This document shows, one piece after another, positions 24,497-33,893 of a stretch of DNA of 64,000 nucleotides; the stretch's first letter is position 1; every line of letters starts with the position of its first letter. Source of the stretch: Sporolactobacillus sp. THM7-4 (lineage in GTDB: Bacteria; Bacillota; Bacilli; Bacillales; Sporolactobacillaceae). The notes beneath the pieces were generated by a model. The model did not search any database and was not told the DNA's origin. It saw only the letters and a program-made list of their open reading frames with translations. The position numbers and the translations under genes are program-made. The stretch lies in the NCBI RefSeq assembly GCF_004153165.1, contig NZ_SEMD01000004.1, forward strand, positions 62,001 through 126,000, given 5' to 3'.

Positions 24497-25831
24497 TTGC
24501 CAATTATTATTGTTGCTTTAGGTGTTCTGGTTCTTCTGCTGCTCATCGTCCGGTTTAAAGTCAATACGTTTATTTCACTCATTATTGTTTCGGCACTGGT
24601 TGCACTGGGACTTGGAATGGATATCAGCAAAATCTTCACTTCGATTGAAACAGGTGTCGGTAGCCAATTAGGACACCTGGCTCTTGTATTCGGTTTTGGG
24701 GCTATGCTCGGCAAACTCGTCTCCGATGCCGGAGGAGCTCATCGTATTGCGATTACCTTGATTAACAAGTTTGGCAGAAAAAAAATTCAAATAGCTGTCG
24801 TGATCGCATCGTTTATTATCGGTATTGCGCTTTTCTTTGAAGTAGGACTTGTCCTGTTAATTCCAATCATTTTTGCCATTGCGACTGAACTTGGTGTATC
24901 GATTCTTTATTTAGGTATTCCTATGGCGGCTGCTTTATCCGTTACTCACGGCTTTCTTCCACCGCATCCGGCCCCAACAGCGATCAGTGCGGCCTATAAC
25001 GCAAATATTGGTCAGGTGCTGATCATCGGTTTCATTATAGCGATTCCGACGGTGATTGTTGCGGGTCCTGTTTTCAGTAAACTCGCCAGAAAAATGCTAC
25101 CGAATGCCTTTGAAAGGATAGGTAATATCAAGGGACTGGGTGAACAGAAGACATTCAAACTGGAAGAGACACCTGGTTTCGCCATTAGTACACTGACTTC
25201 ACTTTTCCCTGTCATTTTGATGGCATTGGCAACCATTTTTTCATTAACCATTAAGGGAAATTCACCGGTAAAAAATTTCATTGAATTTATCGGTTCACCG
25301 GATGCGGCCATGCTGATTTCTTTATTGATTGCCGTATACACGATGGGAATTGCCCGGAAAATTCCGATGAAAACAATCATGAAATCTGTAGAAACGTCTG
25401 TCATGCAAATTGCCATGATGCTCCTGATTATCGGAGGCGGAGGGGCATTCAAACAGGTACTGATAGACGGAGGGGTCGGAAACTATGTGGCAAAAATGTT
25501 TGCACATTCCAATATGTCTCCGCTGCTTCTTGCCTGGCTGATCGCCGCTATATTAAGAATCTGTCTTGGATCCGCAACGGTTGCGGCACTTACAACGGCT
25601 GGTCTGGTCGCTCCGCTTATGACGGCAGGAGCTGTCAATCCGGCTCTGATGGTTCTGGCAACAGGTTCAGGAAGCTTAATTGCTTCTCATGTGAACGACG
25701 CCGGCTTCTGGATGTTCAAGGAGTACTTTAATCTGAGCCTGAAGGAGACGTTCGGAACATGGACGTTTCTTGAAACAATCATATCTGTTATGGGGCTGAT
25801 TTGTGTGCTTCTGGCCGGGCTGTTTATCTAG
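24497..25831 (+). CDS. gntP: Gluconate permease (GntP family)
   Basis: A 444-residue membrane transporter of the gluconate:H+ symporter family with about 12-14 hydrophobic segments. Motifs: FGAMLGKLVSDAGGAHRIA, THGFLPPHPAPTAI and the C-terminal ASHVNDAGFWMFKEYF, all diagnostic of GntP. Start TTG 24497 follows GGAGGGGAAAG. It is last in the cluster and has its own operator region. A specificity for a related sugar acid cannot be excluded. Confidence 0.92.
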   Translation: MPIIIVALGVLVLLLLIVRFKVNTFISLIIVSALVALGLGMDISKIFTSIETGVGSQLGHLALVFGFGAMLGKLVSDAGGAHRIAITLINKFGRKKIQIAVVIASFIIGIALFFEVGLVLLIPIIFAIATELGVSILYLGIPMAAALSVTHGFLPPHPAPTAISAAYNANIGQVLIIGFIIAIPTVIVAGPVFSKLARKMLPNAFERIGNIKGLGEQKTFKLEETPGFAISTLTSLFPVILMALATIFSLTIKGNSPVKNFIEFIGSPDAAMLISLLIAVYTMGIARKIPMKTIMKSVETSVMQIAMMLLIIGGGGAFKQVLIDGGVGNYVAKMFAHSNMSPLLLAWLIAAILRICLGSATVAALTTAGLVAPLMTAGAVNPALMVLATGSGSLIASHVNDAGFWMFKEYFNLSLKETFGTWTFLETIISVMGLICVLLAGLFI

Positions 25832-25877
25832 GGGTCTGATCCTTTCCATGCAATCTACAGATCATCAGTTTCAACTG

Positions 25878-25918
25878 AAAAAGTCTCAGAAACAGCAGTC
25901 TGTTTCTGAGACTTTTTC
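25878..25918. terminator. Bidirectional terminator gntP / fer
   Basis: AAAAAGTCTCAGAAACA (from about 25878) pairs with TGTTTCTGAGACTTTTT; T-runs on both strands serve gntP (plus) and fer (minus). Confidence 0.85.
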
Positions 25919-26005
25919 ATTGTTTTCCGTCAGGAAGTATTTTGTTGGGATGAAGAGATAACCTGTCCGGCCCAATTCTTCTCATCAGGAGTGAAAGCCG
26001 GACTG

Positions 26006-26323
<318 letters not shown>

Positions 26324-26434
26324 TTATTCAATAGCGGTCTGATCATCATTTATGAACGATTGTCGAAATTTAGCGGGAAAAGCGTTAAAATAGAGTGAAG
26401 AAAATGCGGAACCGAAATCGCGGAGGGAAGGACT

Positions 26435-27502
26435 TTGACTTATGGTTATTTCTTATTCCTGCAGCTCGTCGGACGATTTAACGGGGAAAGATCTCTTTCC
26501 GGTATCTATCATTTATTAAAAGGAAAACAGTCTGCCCAGCCGATACAGGACAGCTATCTGTATCATGTCAGACCGTTTTTCCATTCACTGGATACATTGA
26601 AGCGGGATGAATTTGACCGCGTTTATGAAGAGTGCAAAGAAAAGGATTGGCTGGAGCCTTCAGACGTTCAACAGGAATCCGTCAGGCTGACCGGGAAGGG
26701 GGCGGCGTTCTTAGCGACCCTGCGAAGAAAATACACTTTGCCTGAAGGTATCTATTTAACAGATTACATAAATGAAGAAACGTCTTTCTGGCTGAAACTG
26801 CAATTAACGGTTCAAACTCTGTCCGAATTGGTACATGGGCGGAACGCCTTTCTCCCGGTTACAAGGCAGCCTGCTGTTACGGAAAGTGTGCGCCACTTTT
26901 TGCAGATTACGCCAATTGACCGGGAAAAACTGTCCGGACACGTATTTGAAGAGCTGAGCCGTTTACTTGCTGAAGGGCCAGATGATGAAGCAAACGTGCT
27001 CGTCGGTCAATTGAGCGGTTTCGGAACAGGCGGTCTGACGATCGATCAGCTCTCGCATCAGCTCGAACGTGATATTTTTGAATGCCGAATGCTTCATAAG
27101 GCTGCGATCCGGCGCATGATGGATCACCTTTCGACCCGGTCCGGTGCTTACCCTTTCCTTTCCCGGCTCCTGGACAGAAAACGGGGAACCCTTTCCCTTT
27201 CGGCGAGCCGGACATTCCAGTACATCAATCGCGGGTGTTCTCTCGAAGAAATTTCACAGGCAAGACACCTGTCGCGGGGAACGATTGAAGATCACATTGT
27301 CGAAATAGCACTGAAAACAAACGACTTCAGCTGTTCTCCATACCTTTCAGAAGAAGTGGATCAGTCTGTAATGGAAGTCGTCTCACAGATTCAGACGAGA
27401 CAGTTAAAGCGAATTAAGGAACGGCTTCATGACAAAGCCAGCTATTTTCAGATTCGTCTTTCTCTCGCAAAACATGCAGGTGAATATGGGGGAACTCGTT
27501 AA
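26435..27502 (+). CDS. ypbB: YpbB helix-turn-helix protein
   Basis: A 355-residue protein of the YpbB family. The C-terminal part has a helix-turn-helix like that of RecQ C-termini (FQYINRGCSLEEISQARHLSRGTIEDHIVEIAL). The rest has no recognised domain. Start TTG 26435 follows CGGAGGGAAGG. The stop touches the recS start, so the two are coupled; a role with the helicase in DNA repair is an inference. Confidence 0.82.
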   Translation: MTYGYFLFLQLVGRFNGERSLSGIYHLLKGKQSAQPIQDSYLYHVRPFFHSLDTLKRDEFDRVYEECKEKDWLEPSDVQQESVRLTGKGAAFLATLRRKYTLPEGIYLTDYINEETSFWLKLQLTVQTLSELVHGRNAFLPVTRQPAVTESVRHFLQITPIDREKLSGHVFEELSRLLAEGPDDEANVLVGQLSGFGTGGLTIDQLSHQLERDIFECRMLHKAAIRRMMDHLSTRSGAYPFLSRLLDRKRGTLSLSASRTFQYINRGCSLEEISQARHLSRGTIEDHIVEIALKTNDFSCSPYLSEEVDQSVMEVVSQIQTRQLKRIKERLHDKASYFQIRLSLAKHAGEYGGTR

Positions 27503-29053
27503 ATGGAGAAGGAAAACAAACGCAATGTCCCGGTCTGTTCGAACAACCCATTAATCGCAAAAGCCGGGGACGTTCTGCGCCACGTTTTCGGCTATGATTC
27601 GTTCAGGCCGGGGCAAAAACGGGTTATTTCGGCGTTATTAGCACATCAGGATGTTTTCGCAATGATGCCGACAGGGAGCGGCAAATCGATCTGTTATCAA
27701 ATTCCGGGTTATCTGCTCCCCGGTTTGGTGCTGATTGTCTCCCCGCTGCTTTCATTAATGGAAGATCAGGTTGTTTCGCTGAGGCGTGCAGGAGAAAAAA
27801 AGGTCCGGGCTCTGAGCAGTATGCTGTCTTTTCAGGAACGCGTACGTGTTCTCAAACATCTGGACGAATTCCGTTTTCTTTTTATATCACCCGAGATGCT
27901 TCAAAAGCCGTCTGTTCTTTCCGCTCTGCAGCAAGTGAAAGTGTCTCTGTTTGTCGTGGACGAGGCGCACTGCATTTCTCAGTGGGGACATGAATTCAGG
28001 CCCGACTATATGCATCTGGCAGAAGCCCGTGAGAAAATGGGCTCTCCTGTCTGTCTTGCACTTACCGCAACCGCTGATCGCAGGGTAAGGGAAGATATTA
28101 TCGGACACCTTCATTTAGAAAAAAGTAAACAGGTACTGGAGAGTGTCGATCGCCCGAATATTGCTCTTGTTGTTCGTAAAGTTAAAAATAATGCGGAGAA
28201 GATCAAACGGCTGCTGGCACTGCTCCGGACAGCAAAATGGCCGGCAATGGTGTACTGTTCCAGCCGGGAATGGACCGAAAAACTGACGGAAGAGATTAAA
28301 AGCGCACTGGATTATCGTACCGCTTTTTATCACGGGGGCATGGCGTCAGAAGACCGCAGAAAGATCCAGAACCAGTTCCTTGATGGGGAACTCGATGTTT
28401 TGTGCTGTACCAATGCGTTTGGCATGGGGATCAATAAATCTGATGTCCGGCTGATTGTCCATTTCCATTATCCGGCGCATTTAAATGCATATCTTCAGGA
28501 GATTGGCCGAGCCGGAAGGGACGGTGGCCAAAGTCTCGCGGTTCTTTATTACTCAGAGGAGGATGACCGCCTGCCGGTCTCATTAATAGACAGCAACTAT
28601 CCGGATGAAACGATGCTGAGAAATGTCCTGATTCGCCTCGATCAAGGCCAGCTTCAGACAGAGGATGAGCATCAGTTTATGACCCTTCTTCAAAGTGAAG
28701 GGGTAACTGAAGTGGCTGCCCGATTCATTCTGGAACAAGTAAAAAAAAAGCCGGACAAAAAACCGTATCTCTCGACGTTTGACGACTGTCTTCGTTTAGT
28801 GAAAGAAAGACGGGCCCGCCAGCTGGATGATCTGAGCAAAATGAGACGATGGATAAGGGGAACGGATTGCAGAAGAAAGTCCTGTCTTCATTTCTTTGGT
28901 GAAAAGTTATCCTGGAGGCCGAGGTTGTGCTGTGACCGATGCGGACTGGAGATAAAAGACTTTCAAAGAAGAGAGACCGACCGATCCGGAATGTGTTTTG
29001 AATTGAACTGGGAGAGGCGTTTGCGGCGGCTCCTGATCGGAAGGAACCGGTAA
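27503..29053 (+). CDS. recS: RecQ-family DNA helicase RecS
   Basis: A 516-residue 3'-5' helicase. Motif I MPTGSGKSICYQIPG, motif II VDEAHCISQWGHEFRPDY, motif III ALTATADRRV, motif VI QEIGRAGRDG, then a zinc-binding region near residues 455-480 (CRRKSCLHFFG, CCDRCG). There is no HRDC domain, as in the short RecS/YpbC form; the companion ypbB carries the helix-turn-helix. ATG 27503 directly follows ypbB. Confidence 0.92.
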   Translation: MEKENKRNVPVCSNNPLIAKAGDVLRHVFGYDSFRPGQKRVISALLAHQDVFAMMPTGSGKSICYQIPGYLLPGLVLIVSPLLSLMEDQVVSLRRAGEKKVRALSSMLSFQERVRVLKHLDEFRFLFISPEMLQKPSVLSALQQVKVSLFVVDEAHCISQWGHEFRPDYMHLAEAREKMGSPVCLALTATADRRVREDIIGHLHLEKSKQVLESVDRPNIALVVRKVKNNAEKIKRLLALLRTAKWPAMVYCSSREWTEKLTEEIKSALDYRTAFYHGGMASEDRRKIQNQFLDGELDVLCCTNAFGMGINKSDVRLIVHFHYPAHLNAYLQEIGRAGRDGGQSLAVLYYSEEDDRLPVSLIDSNYPDETMLRNVLIRLDQGQLQTEDEHQFMTLLQSEGVTEVAARFILEQVKKKPDKKPYLSTFDDCLRLVKERRARQLDDLSKMRRWIRGTDCRRKSCLHFFGEKLSWRPRLCCDRCGLEIKDFQRRETDRSGMCFELNWERRLRRLLIGRNR

Positions 29054-29055
29054 AT

Positions 29056-29637
29056 ATGGACAAAGCATCTTTGGATCAAATATCGGACAGGGACATGCGC
29101 AAAACTCTTTATTTGTCACAGGGGATCATCATCGGTTTATCGGCACTTATCGTTTTTATTAATCCCGGCCTGCTCAGGGATTTCCCGGGCTGGACAAAAA
29201 TGAACTTTCCCATTTTTTTATTGACCTGCGGAACGTCAACTGGTATTGCCGCACTGCAGATTCTCCTCGACCGCTGGATTCCTGACCAATGGACTGATGA
29301 TGGCGGGATCAATGTTCGGATGTTCCAGGCGCTCAGCTATTTTCACATTCCGATTGCTATGGCAGTGGTCGCTGTTGCTGAAGAATTTCTATTCCGGGGT
29401 CTCCTTCAGCCGATGCTCGGCTATCCGGCAGCGAGTATCCTTTTTGCTCTCGTCCACACCCGTTATCTAAAAAAACCGCTTCTTTTGATTTCCGCACTTT
29501 TGCTTGGTTTTTATTTGGGCGCTCTGTTTCTCGTTTTTCACAGTCTGGCCGCTTCGATTCTGGCTCACTACACCATGAATGTGCTTCTGGGTATCGTTCA
29601 GAAACATCACGATGAGCACAGTAGAAAGCGACTTTAA
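29056..29637 (+). CDS. ypbD: CPBP-family intramembrane protease YpbD
   Basis: A 193-residue membrane protein with the CPBP (Abi, CAAX protease-like) motifs: EEFLFRG (Glu pair), LVHTRY (His) and LAHYTMN (His, Asn). Five to six hydrophobic segments. It starts 2 bp after recS. In B. subtilis ypbD follows recS. Target unknown. Confidence 0.87.
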   Translation: MDKASLDQISDRDMRKTLYLSQGIIIGLSALIVFINPGLLRDFPGWTKMNFPIFLLTCGTSTGIAALQILLDRWIPDQWTDDGGINVRMFQALSYFHIPIAMAVVAVAEEFLFRGLLQPMLGYPAASILFALVHTRYLKKPLLLISALLLGFYLGALFLVFHSLAASILAHYTMNVLLGIVQKHHDEHSRKRL

Positions 29638-29701
29638 AGTCAGAAAGTTGTCCTGAATTCACCTGTCCTTTCATATTTTGTTTTATGGGAAGGTGATGCA
29701 G

Positions 29702-30148
29702 ATGACTCTGGAGGCACTGCGGGATTCCGGCAAGCTTCCTGATATGACCTATGAAATCATAATCGAACTGGTGAATCGGAAAAAAGAAGAAGAGATTTGG
29801 AAAAAGCGGGAGCTGAGAGCAGGATCGGCCTTTATTGTTGTTTTCAGTGCACTGATCATCTATCTCTGCTTTTTTCAGCTTAATCGTTACCAGTCGCTGA
29901 GACGGCTTGACCTGTTTTTCAACGATCCTGTGATCTGGTTAACCGGCGCCGTCAGCCTGGTGATTGCTATTTTTTTTCTGCGTGCTCATTCCAAAAGAGA
30001 GGATGCGGAAGACGATTTTGACGATTTGCGAAAAGAAGTCATTGATCGGGGAAACGAACTCTGGCCCAGGGAACCGGATGACCGTGGCCGGTATGAAACG
30101 ATGCACTATCTTCTGAAGGACAAAGCAATTAATTTGTTTTACAAGTAA
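29702..30148 (+). CDS. ypbF: YpbF family membrane protein (DUF2663)
   Basis: A 148-residue protein with two hydrophobic helices (SAFIVVFSALIIYLCFF and WLTGAVSLVIAIFFL) and charged ends, fitting YpbF/DUF2663. ATG 29702 follows GGAAGGTG at 6 nt; an ATG at 29696 is also in frame. ypbE, between ypbD and ypbF in B. subtilis, is missing. Function unknown. Confidence 0.75.
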   Translation: MTLEALRDSGKLPDMTYEIIIELVNRKKEEEIWKKRELRAGSAFIVVFSALIIYLCFFQLNRYQSLRRLDLFFNDPVIWLTGAVSLVIAIFFLRAHSKREDAEDDFDDLRKEVIDRGNELWPREPDDRGRYETMHYLLKDKAINLFYK

Positions 30149-30179
30149 CAAAATGAATCTGCTTGTCCATCAATGAAGG

Positions 30180-30214
30180 AAAAAGCTGTTCCGGTAATGG
30201 GAGAGCGGAACAGC
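30180..30214 (-). terminator. Terminator of the cotJ operon
   Basis: On the minus strand GCTGTTCCG / CGGAACAGC stem with 12-nt loop, then TTTTT. Confidence 0.75.
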
Positions 30215-30246
30215 GAAAGCCGAGTACTGGTTTATTGCCTGCGTTT

Positions 30247-30816
30247 TCAGAACACTTTCTTCTTTCCCTGTTCTTCTTTAATCAGGTCGACCGCTTCCCT
30301 GAATCGCTGGGAGTGAACGACCTCACGTTCGCGAAGAAAGCCGAGAGCGTCGTTCAGCATCGGATCATCCGAAACATTAATAATCCATTGATAGGTAGAG
30401 CGGGCTTTTTCCTCGGCAGCGATATCCTCGTACAGGTCGGCAATCGGATCGCCTTTCGACTGGATGTGAGCAACGGTAAAGCTCTCGCCCGCCGCATTTT
30501 CAAAGTAAAGGGATTTTCCATGGTTGACATAATGAGGACCTAACCCGGCTTCCTTCAGCTGATCGGGTGTCGCATCTTTCGTGAGTTTGTAAACCATCGT
30601 GGCAATCATTTCCAGATGGGCAAACTCTTCAGTTCCAATATCATTTAAAAGTCCCATGACCCGGTCGGGAATCGTATAACGCTGATTGAGATATCTAAGC
30701 GCAGCGGCAAGCTCACCGTCTGCCCCACCATATTGCTCCATAAGATATTTAGCAATTCGCGGGTTGCACGCACTGACCCTGACCGGATATTGAAGCTTTT
30801 TTTCATAATACCACAC
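30247..30816 (-). CDS. cotJC: Spore coat protein CotJC (manganese-catalase family)
   Basis: A 189-residue ferritin-like protein of the manganese catalase family, an inner coat protein. Metal-ligand Glu/His motifs: GTEEFAHLEMIATMVY and EEKARSTYQW, with REREVVHSQRF near the C-terminus. Start GTG 30816 gives MWYYEKKLQYPV; GGAGG stands 9 nt upstream. Third gene of cotJABC, transcribed on the minus strand. Confidence 0.93.
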   Translation of the reverse strand: MWYYEKKLQYPVRVSACNPRIAKYLMEQYGGADGELAAALRYLNQRYTIPDRVMGLLNDIGTEEFAHLEMIATMVYKLTKDATPDQLKEAGLGPHYVNHGKSLYFENAAGESFTVAHIQSKGDPIADLYEDIAAEEKARSTYQWIINVSDDPMLNDALGFLREREVVHSQRFREAVDLIKEEQGKKKVF

Positions 30817-30877
30817 TCATGTCCGCCTCCTCTTCATTTGTTTTAAGCATCGTTGATTTGGAGCATGATGATCAAAC

Positions 30878-31147
30878 TTACACTTGCCATGGCCAGGGCG
30901 CTTTGCTCCACTGCCACGGATAGGATGAATAGCTATGGCCGAATTCTCTGAGCGGACCATATCGCGCTTCAAAAGCCGCGCGCAATTCAGCACTTTTTTT
31001 TGCTGCTGAGTTGAATTGTTTGAGCGCCTCCAGATCGTCCGGATGAGTGTCAAGATAAAGGGTCAGTTCGACAAGAGTAAAATCGACTGCCTGAAGGGCC
31101 TGCAAGTCGGTATAGTAGCTCTCCGGCAGCTTATTTTCTTTAGCCAT
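30878..31147 (-). CDS. cotJB: Spore coat protein CotJB
   Basis: An 89-residue coat protein. Family features: DLQALQAVDFTLVELTLYLDTHP and the C-terminal HSYSSYPWQWSKAPWPW. ATG 31147 is chosen from the start of similarity, with AAGGAGG about 10 nt upstream. Middle gene of cotJABC. Confidence 0.9.
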   Translation of the reverse strand: MAKENKLPESYYTDLQALQAVDFTLVELTLYLDTHPDDLEALKQFNSAAKKSAELRAAFEARYGPLREFGHSYSSYPWQWSKAPWPWQV

Positions 31148-31152
31148 CGGGT

Positions 31153-31377
31153 TCAGGCCTCCTTTTTCTTTGGATTGTAAGGATCGGTATACGGTGTATA
31201 GAGCCCGGGCCAAAGTGTGCCGTGGGAGAGCGCCTGAAGGGGAGAAAATTGTTTCATTCCCGGCGGCTGAAAGCCAAGGTAAAGCTGCACGGGTGTTTCA
31301 TAAGGGACCCTGGTAAGCGGCGGACATGGATCGAAAGGACTGGAATATGGATAATACCATTTTCGGTATGTCGGCAT
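31153..31377 (-). CDS. cotJA: Spore coat associated protein CotJA
   Basis: A 74-residue Pro/Tyr-rich protein (YYPYSSPFDPCPPL, LWPGLYTPYTDPY) of the CotJA family, which recruits CotJC to the spore coat in B. subtilis. ATG 31377 follows AAAGGAGG. First gene of cotJABC; a sigma-E-like promoter lies upstream. Confidence 0.88.
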   Translation of the reverse strand: MPTYRKWYYPYSSPFDPCPPLTRVPYETPVQLYLGFQPPGMKQFSPLQALSHGTLWPGLYTPYTDPYNPKKKEA

Positions 31378-31829
31378 GACAGAACCTCCTTTCTGCTTAA
31401 TACATATCCTGTCACTTTTTTATATGAAAACCGGGCTTGTCATAAGAACTGAAAGAGAGTAAAAAGCGATTAATAATGACGTGTAAAAAGAGCTTTTGTT
31501 TGAAAAACTAACGAGAAGCAGCGGATAGGAATGATGCCGCTTCACTGCATTTGGGAGAGGGGACCGGATGCCCTCTGCTGATACTTAACCGGTAAATGTG
31601 GGGTAACTGATATCCGTCAATCAAAGGCATGTACATTTTTCAGCTTGCGTTGTATACTACACTCAGGTCGATTGTTCTCCGGTTCAGTAACCTCTCCACA
31701 TACAGGATGAGGGATGACTGACAAAAGACACGGAAAATTGCGGCCGGCATATAGTATTAAAGACAGGAATGCGGAGAAAGCAGTAAGTTTGCGGTGCAAT
31801 CAGGCTGGATGGCAAGGAGGGCGTTTGAG
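31378..31829. other. cotJA-mecB divergent region
   Basis: About 450 bp. The cotJ sigma-E candidate is at the left end. TATACT at 31653-31658 has a partial -35 (TGTACA, 17 nt away) and may drive mecB. ypbG of B. subtilis is not here. No other structure found. Confidence 0.5.
31401..31427 (-). promoter_or_regulatory. Candidate sigma-E promoter for cotJABC
   Basis: On the minus strand TCATATA (31427-31421), 12-nt spacer, GATATGTA (31408-31401), similar to the spoIVA and dacB promoters in this window. Confidence 0.4.
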
Positions 31830-32450
31830 ATGCGATTGGAACGTTTGAATGGAGACAGGATTAAAATTTTCCTGACGTTTGACGATCTCAGAGAACGGGG
31901 CATTACCAAGGAAGACATGTGGCATGATTTGCCAAGAGTTGAGCAGCTTTTTCGCGATATGATGCTGGAAGCAGACGACGAACTTGGTTTTGAAGCGAAT
32001 GGTCCAATCGATGTCGAAGTGTTTTCCCTTCCGGCACAGGGTATGGTCGTTATTGTATCAAAAGGAAGATCCCGGGAAGATAGTGACGATCAGGAAGATT
32101 ATGAAGATGATGACGACTTTATTCAGATGCAGGTTACTCTGGATGAGAGTCAGGATATTCTTTACCAGTTTGAACAATTTGAAGACGTGATCACTCTGTC
32201 CAGGACTTTGCATGATATAGGCATAAATAATGGAAGTTTATATCTGTTTGAAAATAAATACTATCTATACTTTGATGAAGAACAAATGGATTCCGATATG
32301 AATATTGAGACGCTCGTTGCCATTCTTGCTGAATTCGGCAACCCATCGACCATTACGATTCACAGGTTGGAAGAGTATGGCAAGTCTCTGATCGAAGGTG
32401 AAGCGGTCGCCTCGATCTACCGCTATTTTATTGAAGCTCCGCACGATTGA
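31830..32450 (+). CDS. mecB: Adaptor protein MecB (YpbH), MecA family
   Basis: A 206-residue ClpC adaptor paralogous to MecA. It matches YpbH: MRLERLNGDRIKIFLTFDDL, MWHDLPRVEQLFRDMM and DVEVFSLPAQGMVVIV; an acidic linker (DDQEDYEDDDD) joins the N-terminal substrate domain to the C-terminal ClpC-binding domain (GNPSTITIHRLEEYG). ATG 31830 follows AAGGAGGG. MecA proper is expected elsewhere. Confidence 0.92.
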   Translation: MRLERLNGDRIKIFLTFDDLRERGITKEDMWHDLPRVEQLFRDMMLEADDELGFEANGPIDVEVFSLPAQGMVVIVSKGRSREDSDDQEDYEDDDDFIQMQVTLDESQDILYQFEQFEDVITLSRTLHDIGINNGSLYLFENKYYLYFDEEQMDSDMNIETLVAILAEFGNPSTITIHRLEEYGKSLIEGEAVASIYRYFIEAPHD

Positions 32451-32466
32451 CTGCGCGGGGCTTTTT
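32434..32466 (+). terminator. Terminator after mecB
   Basis: AAGCTCCGC / GCGGGGCTT stem (one G-T pair) overlapping the end of mecB, then TTTTT. Confidence 0.7.
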
Positions 32467-32615
32467 AGTTTCCTCTCAATATACCCTATGCGGGGAGATC
32501 CGGCATCATGAATGGATGACATAAAAAGTGAAACAGATCTGGAATGGTTATCCTTATCCCGGGAATAGGATGGTTATGAAAAGGGGCCATCATGCAAGAA
32601 TAAAGGGGGATCAAC

Positions 32616-33893
32616 GTGTCTGTAAGTGAAGAAAACGACAGCCGCGAAGAAAAGATACAGCTACATAGTCCACTTCAATCCGTGCAGGCTGTTATACGGT
32701 CTGCCGCTACCGAACTGGGATATTCGCAGGAAGTTTTTGACTTTTTAAAAGAACCGCAGCTTTTTCTTGAAGTCAGAATTCCAGTTCGCATGGACAATGG
32801 AAAAATCAGGGTTTTTACAGGTTATCGTGCGCAGTACAATCATACGGCCGGTCCGACAAAAGGGGGGGTACGTTTTCATCCGAATGTCAGCGCAGAACAG
32901 GCGAAAGCGCTTTCTATCCGGATGGGACTGAAGGCCGGGATACTCAATCTTCCGTTCGGAGGGGCCAAAGGCGGGGTGATCTGTGATCCCCGTGAACTTT
33001 CTTTTCGTGAGCTGGAAGGGCTGAGTCGTGGCTATGTCCGGGCGATTCGTTCCAACATCGGTCCATTCAGAGATATTCTCGCTCAGGATATTTTCACAAA
33101 TGCGCAGGTTATGGCATGGATGATGGATGAGTACGATCATCTGAACCAGGGATCTCCCGGTTTTATCACCGGAAAGCCGCTTGTACTTGGAGGACTGCCT
33201 GGCGGGGATATGGCTGGTGCACGCGGAGTCGTTCTGTTTGTTTGCGAAGCCGCCCGTAAAAAAGAAATCAATCTTCAGGAAGCCCGAGTCATTGTCCAGG
33301 GGTTTGGCAGTGCAGGAAGTTGTGTTGCAAAGCTGTTGTATGATCGGGGAGCGAAAATCGTCGGTATTTCTGATGCCTATGGGGCTCTGTACAATCCGGA
33401 CGGACTTGCTGTTGACGAACTGATCGATCAGCGTGACAGTTTCGGGACCGTGACGAAGCTCTTTCGCCAGACGATCACGAATCAGGCTATTCTTGAAAAA
33501 CCTTGTGATATTTTGGTACTTGCGGCGATTGACAATCAGGTTACCCATGAAAATGCAGCGAATATTCAGGCAAAGGTGATTGTAGAAGCGGCCGGACAGG
33601 CGGTTTCTGAGCAGGCGGATACGATCCTGACTCAGAGAAATGTAATGGTTGTTCCAGAGATTCTGGCCTGTTCAGGGGACGTAACCGCTTCATATTTTGA
33701 GTGGGTGCAAAATAACCAGGGGATGATTTGGAACGAACAAGAGGTGTGGGAAAAGCTGGATCAAGTACTTAGCCCGGCTTTCCATTTCGTTGACGAAACA
33801 GCACGAGATCGCAACATTTCGATGAGAAAGGCTGCATATACCGTTGGTGTCAGAAAACTTGCGGAGGCCTCCCGTTTTCGCGGCTTGATCTGA
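32616..33893 (+). CDS. gudB: Glutamate dehydrogenase with divergent cofactor-side motifs
   Basis: A 425-residue Glu/Leu/Phe/Val dehydrogenase of GudB/RocG size, converting glutamate to 2-oxoglutarate and ammonia. Substrate-side residues are kept: Lys82 (GPTKGGVRFHP), Lys106, catalytic Lys118 (GGAKGGV), Asp158 (AQDIFTN). Normally invariant stretches on the cofactor side are changed: GGSxGRxxATAxGV reads GGLPGGDMAGARGV (192-205), EAANGPT reads EAAGQAV, and DILASAGGVTVSYFEW reads EILACSGDVTASYFEW. GTG 32616 follows GGGGGATC. Frame intact; activity or cofactor use may differ. Location before sleB-ypeB fits gudB. Confidence 0.85.
   Translation: MSVSEENDSREEKIQLHSPLQSVQAVIRSAATELGYSQEVFDFLKEPQLFLEVRIPVRMDNGKIRVFTGYRAQYNHTAGPTKGGVRFHPNVSAEQAKALSIRMGLKAGILNLPFGGAKGGVICDPRELSFRELEGLSRGYVRAIRSNIGPFRDILAQDIFTNAQVMAWMMDEYDHLNQGSPGFITGKPLVLGGLPGGDMAGARGVVLFVCEAARKKEINLQEARVIVQGFGSAGSCVAKLLYDRGAKIVGISDAYGALYNPDGLAVDELIDQRDSFGTVTKLFRQTITNQAILEKPCDILVLAAIDNQVTHENAANIQAKVIVEAAGQAVSEQADTILTQRNVMVVPEILACSGDVTASYFEWVQNNQGMIWNEQEVWEKLDQVLSPAFHFVDETARDRNISMRKAAYTVGVRKLAEASRFRGLI

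Noticed and set aside
32616-33893. Cryptic gudB by internal duplication, as in laboratory B. subtilis
   Set aside because: No 9-bp direct duplication is visible in the active-site region; the differences are substitutions.
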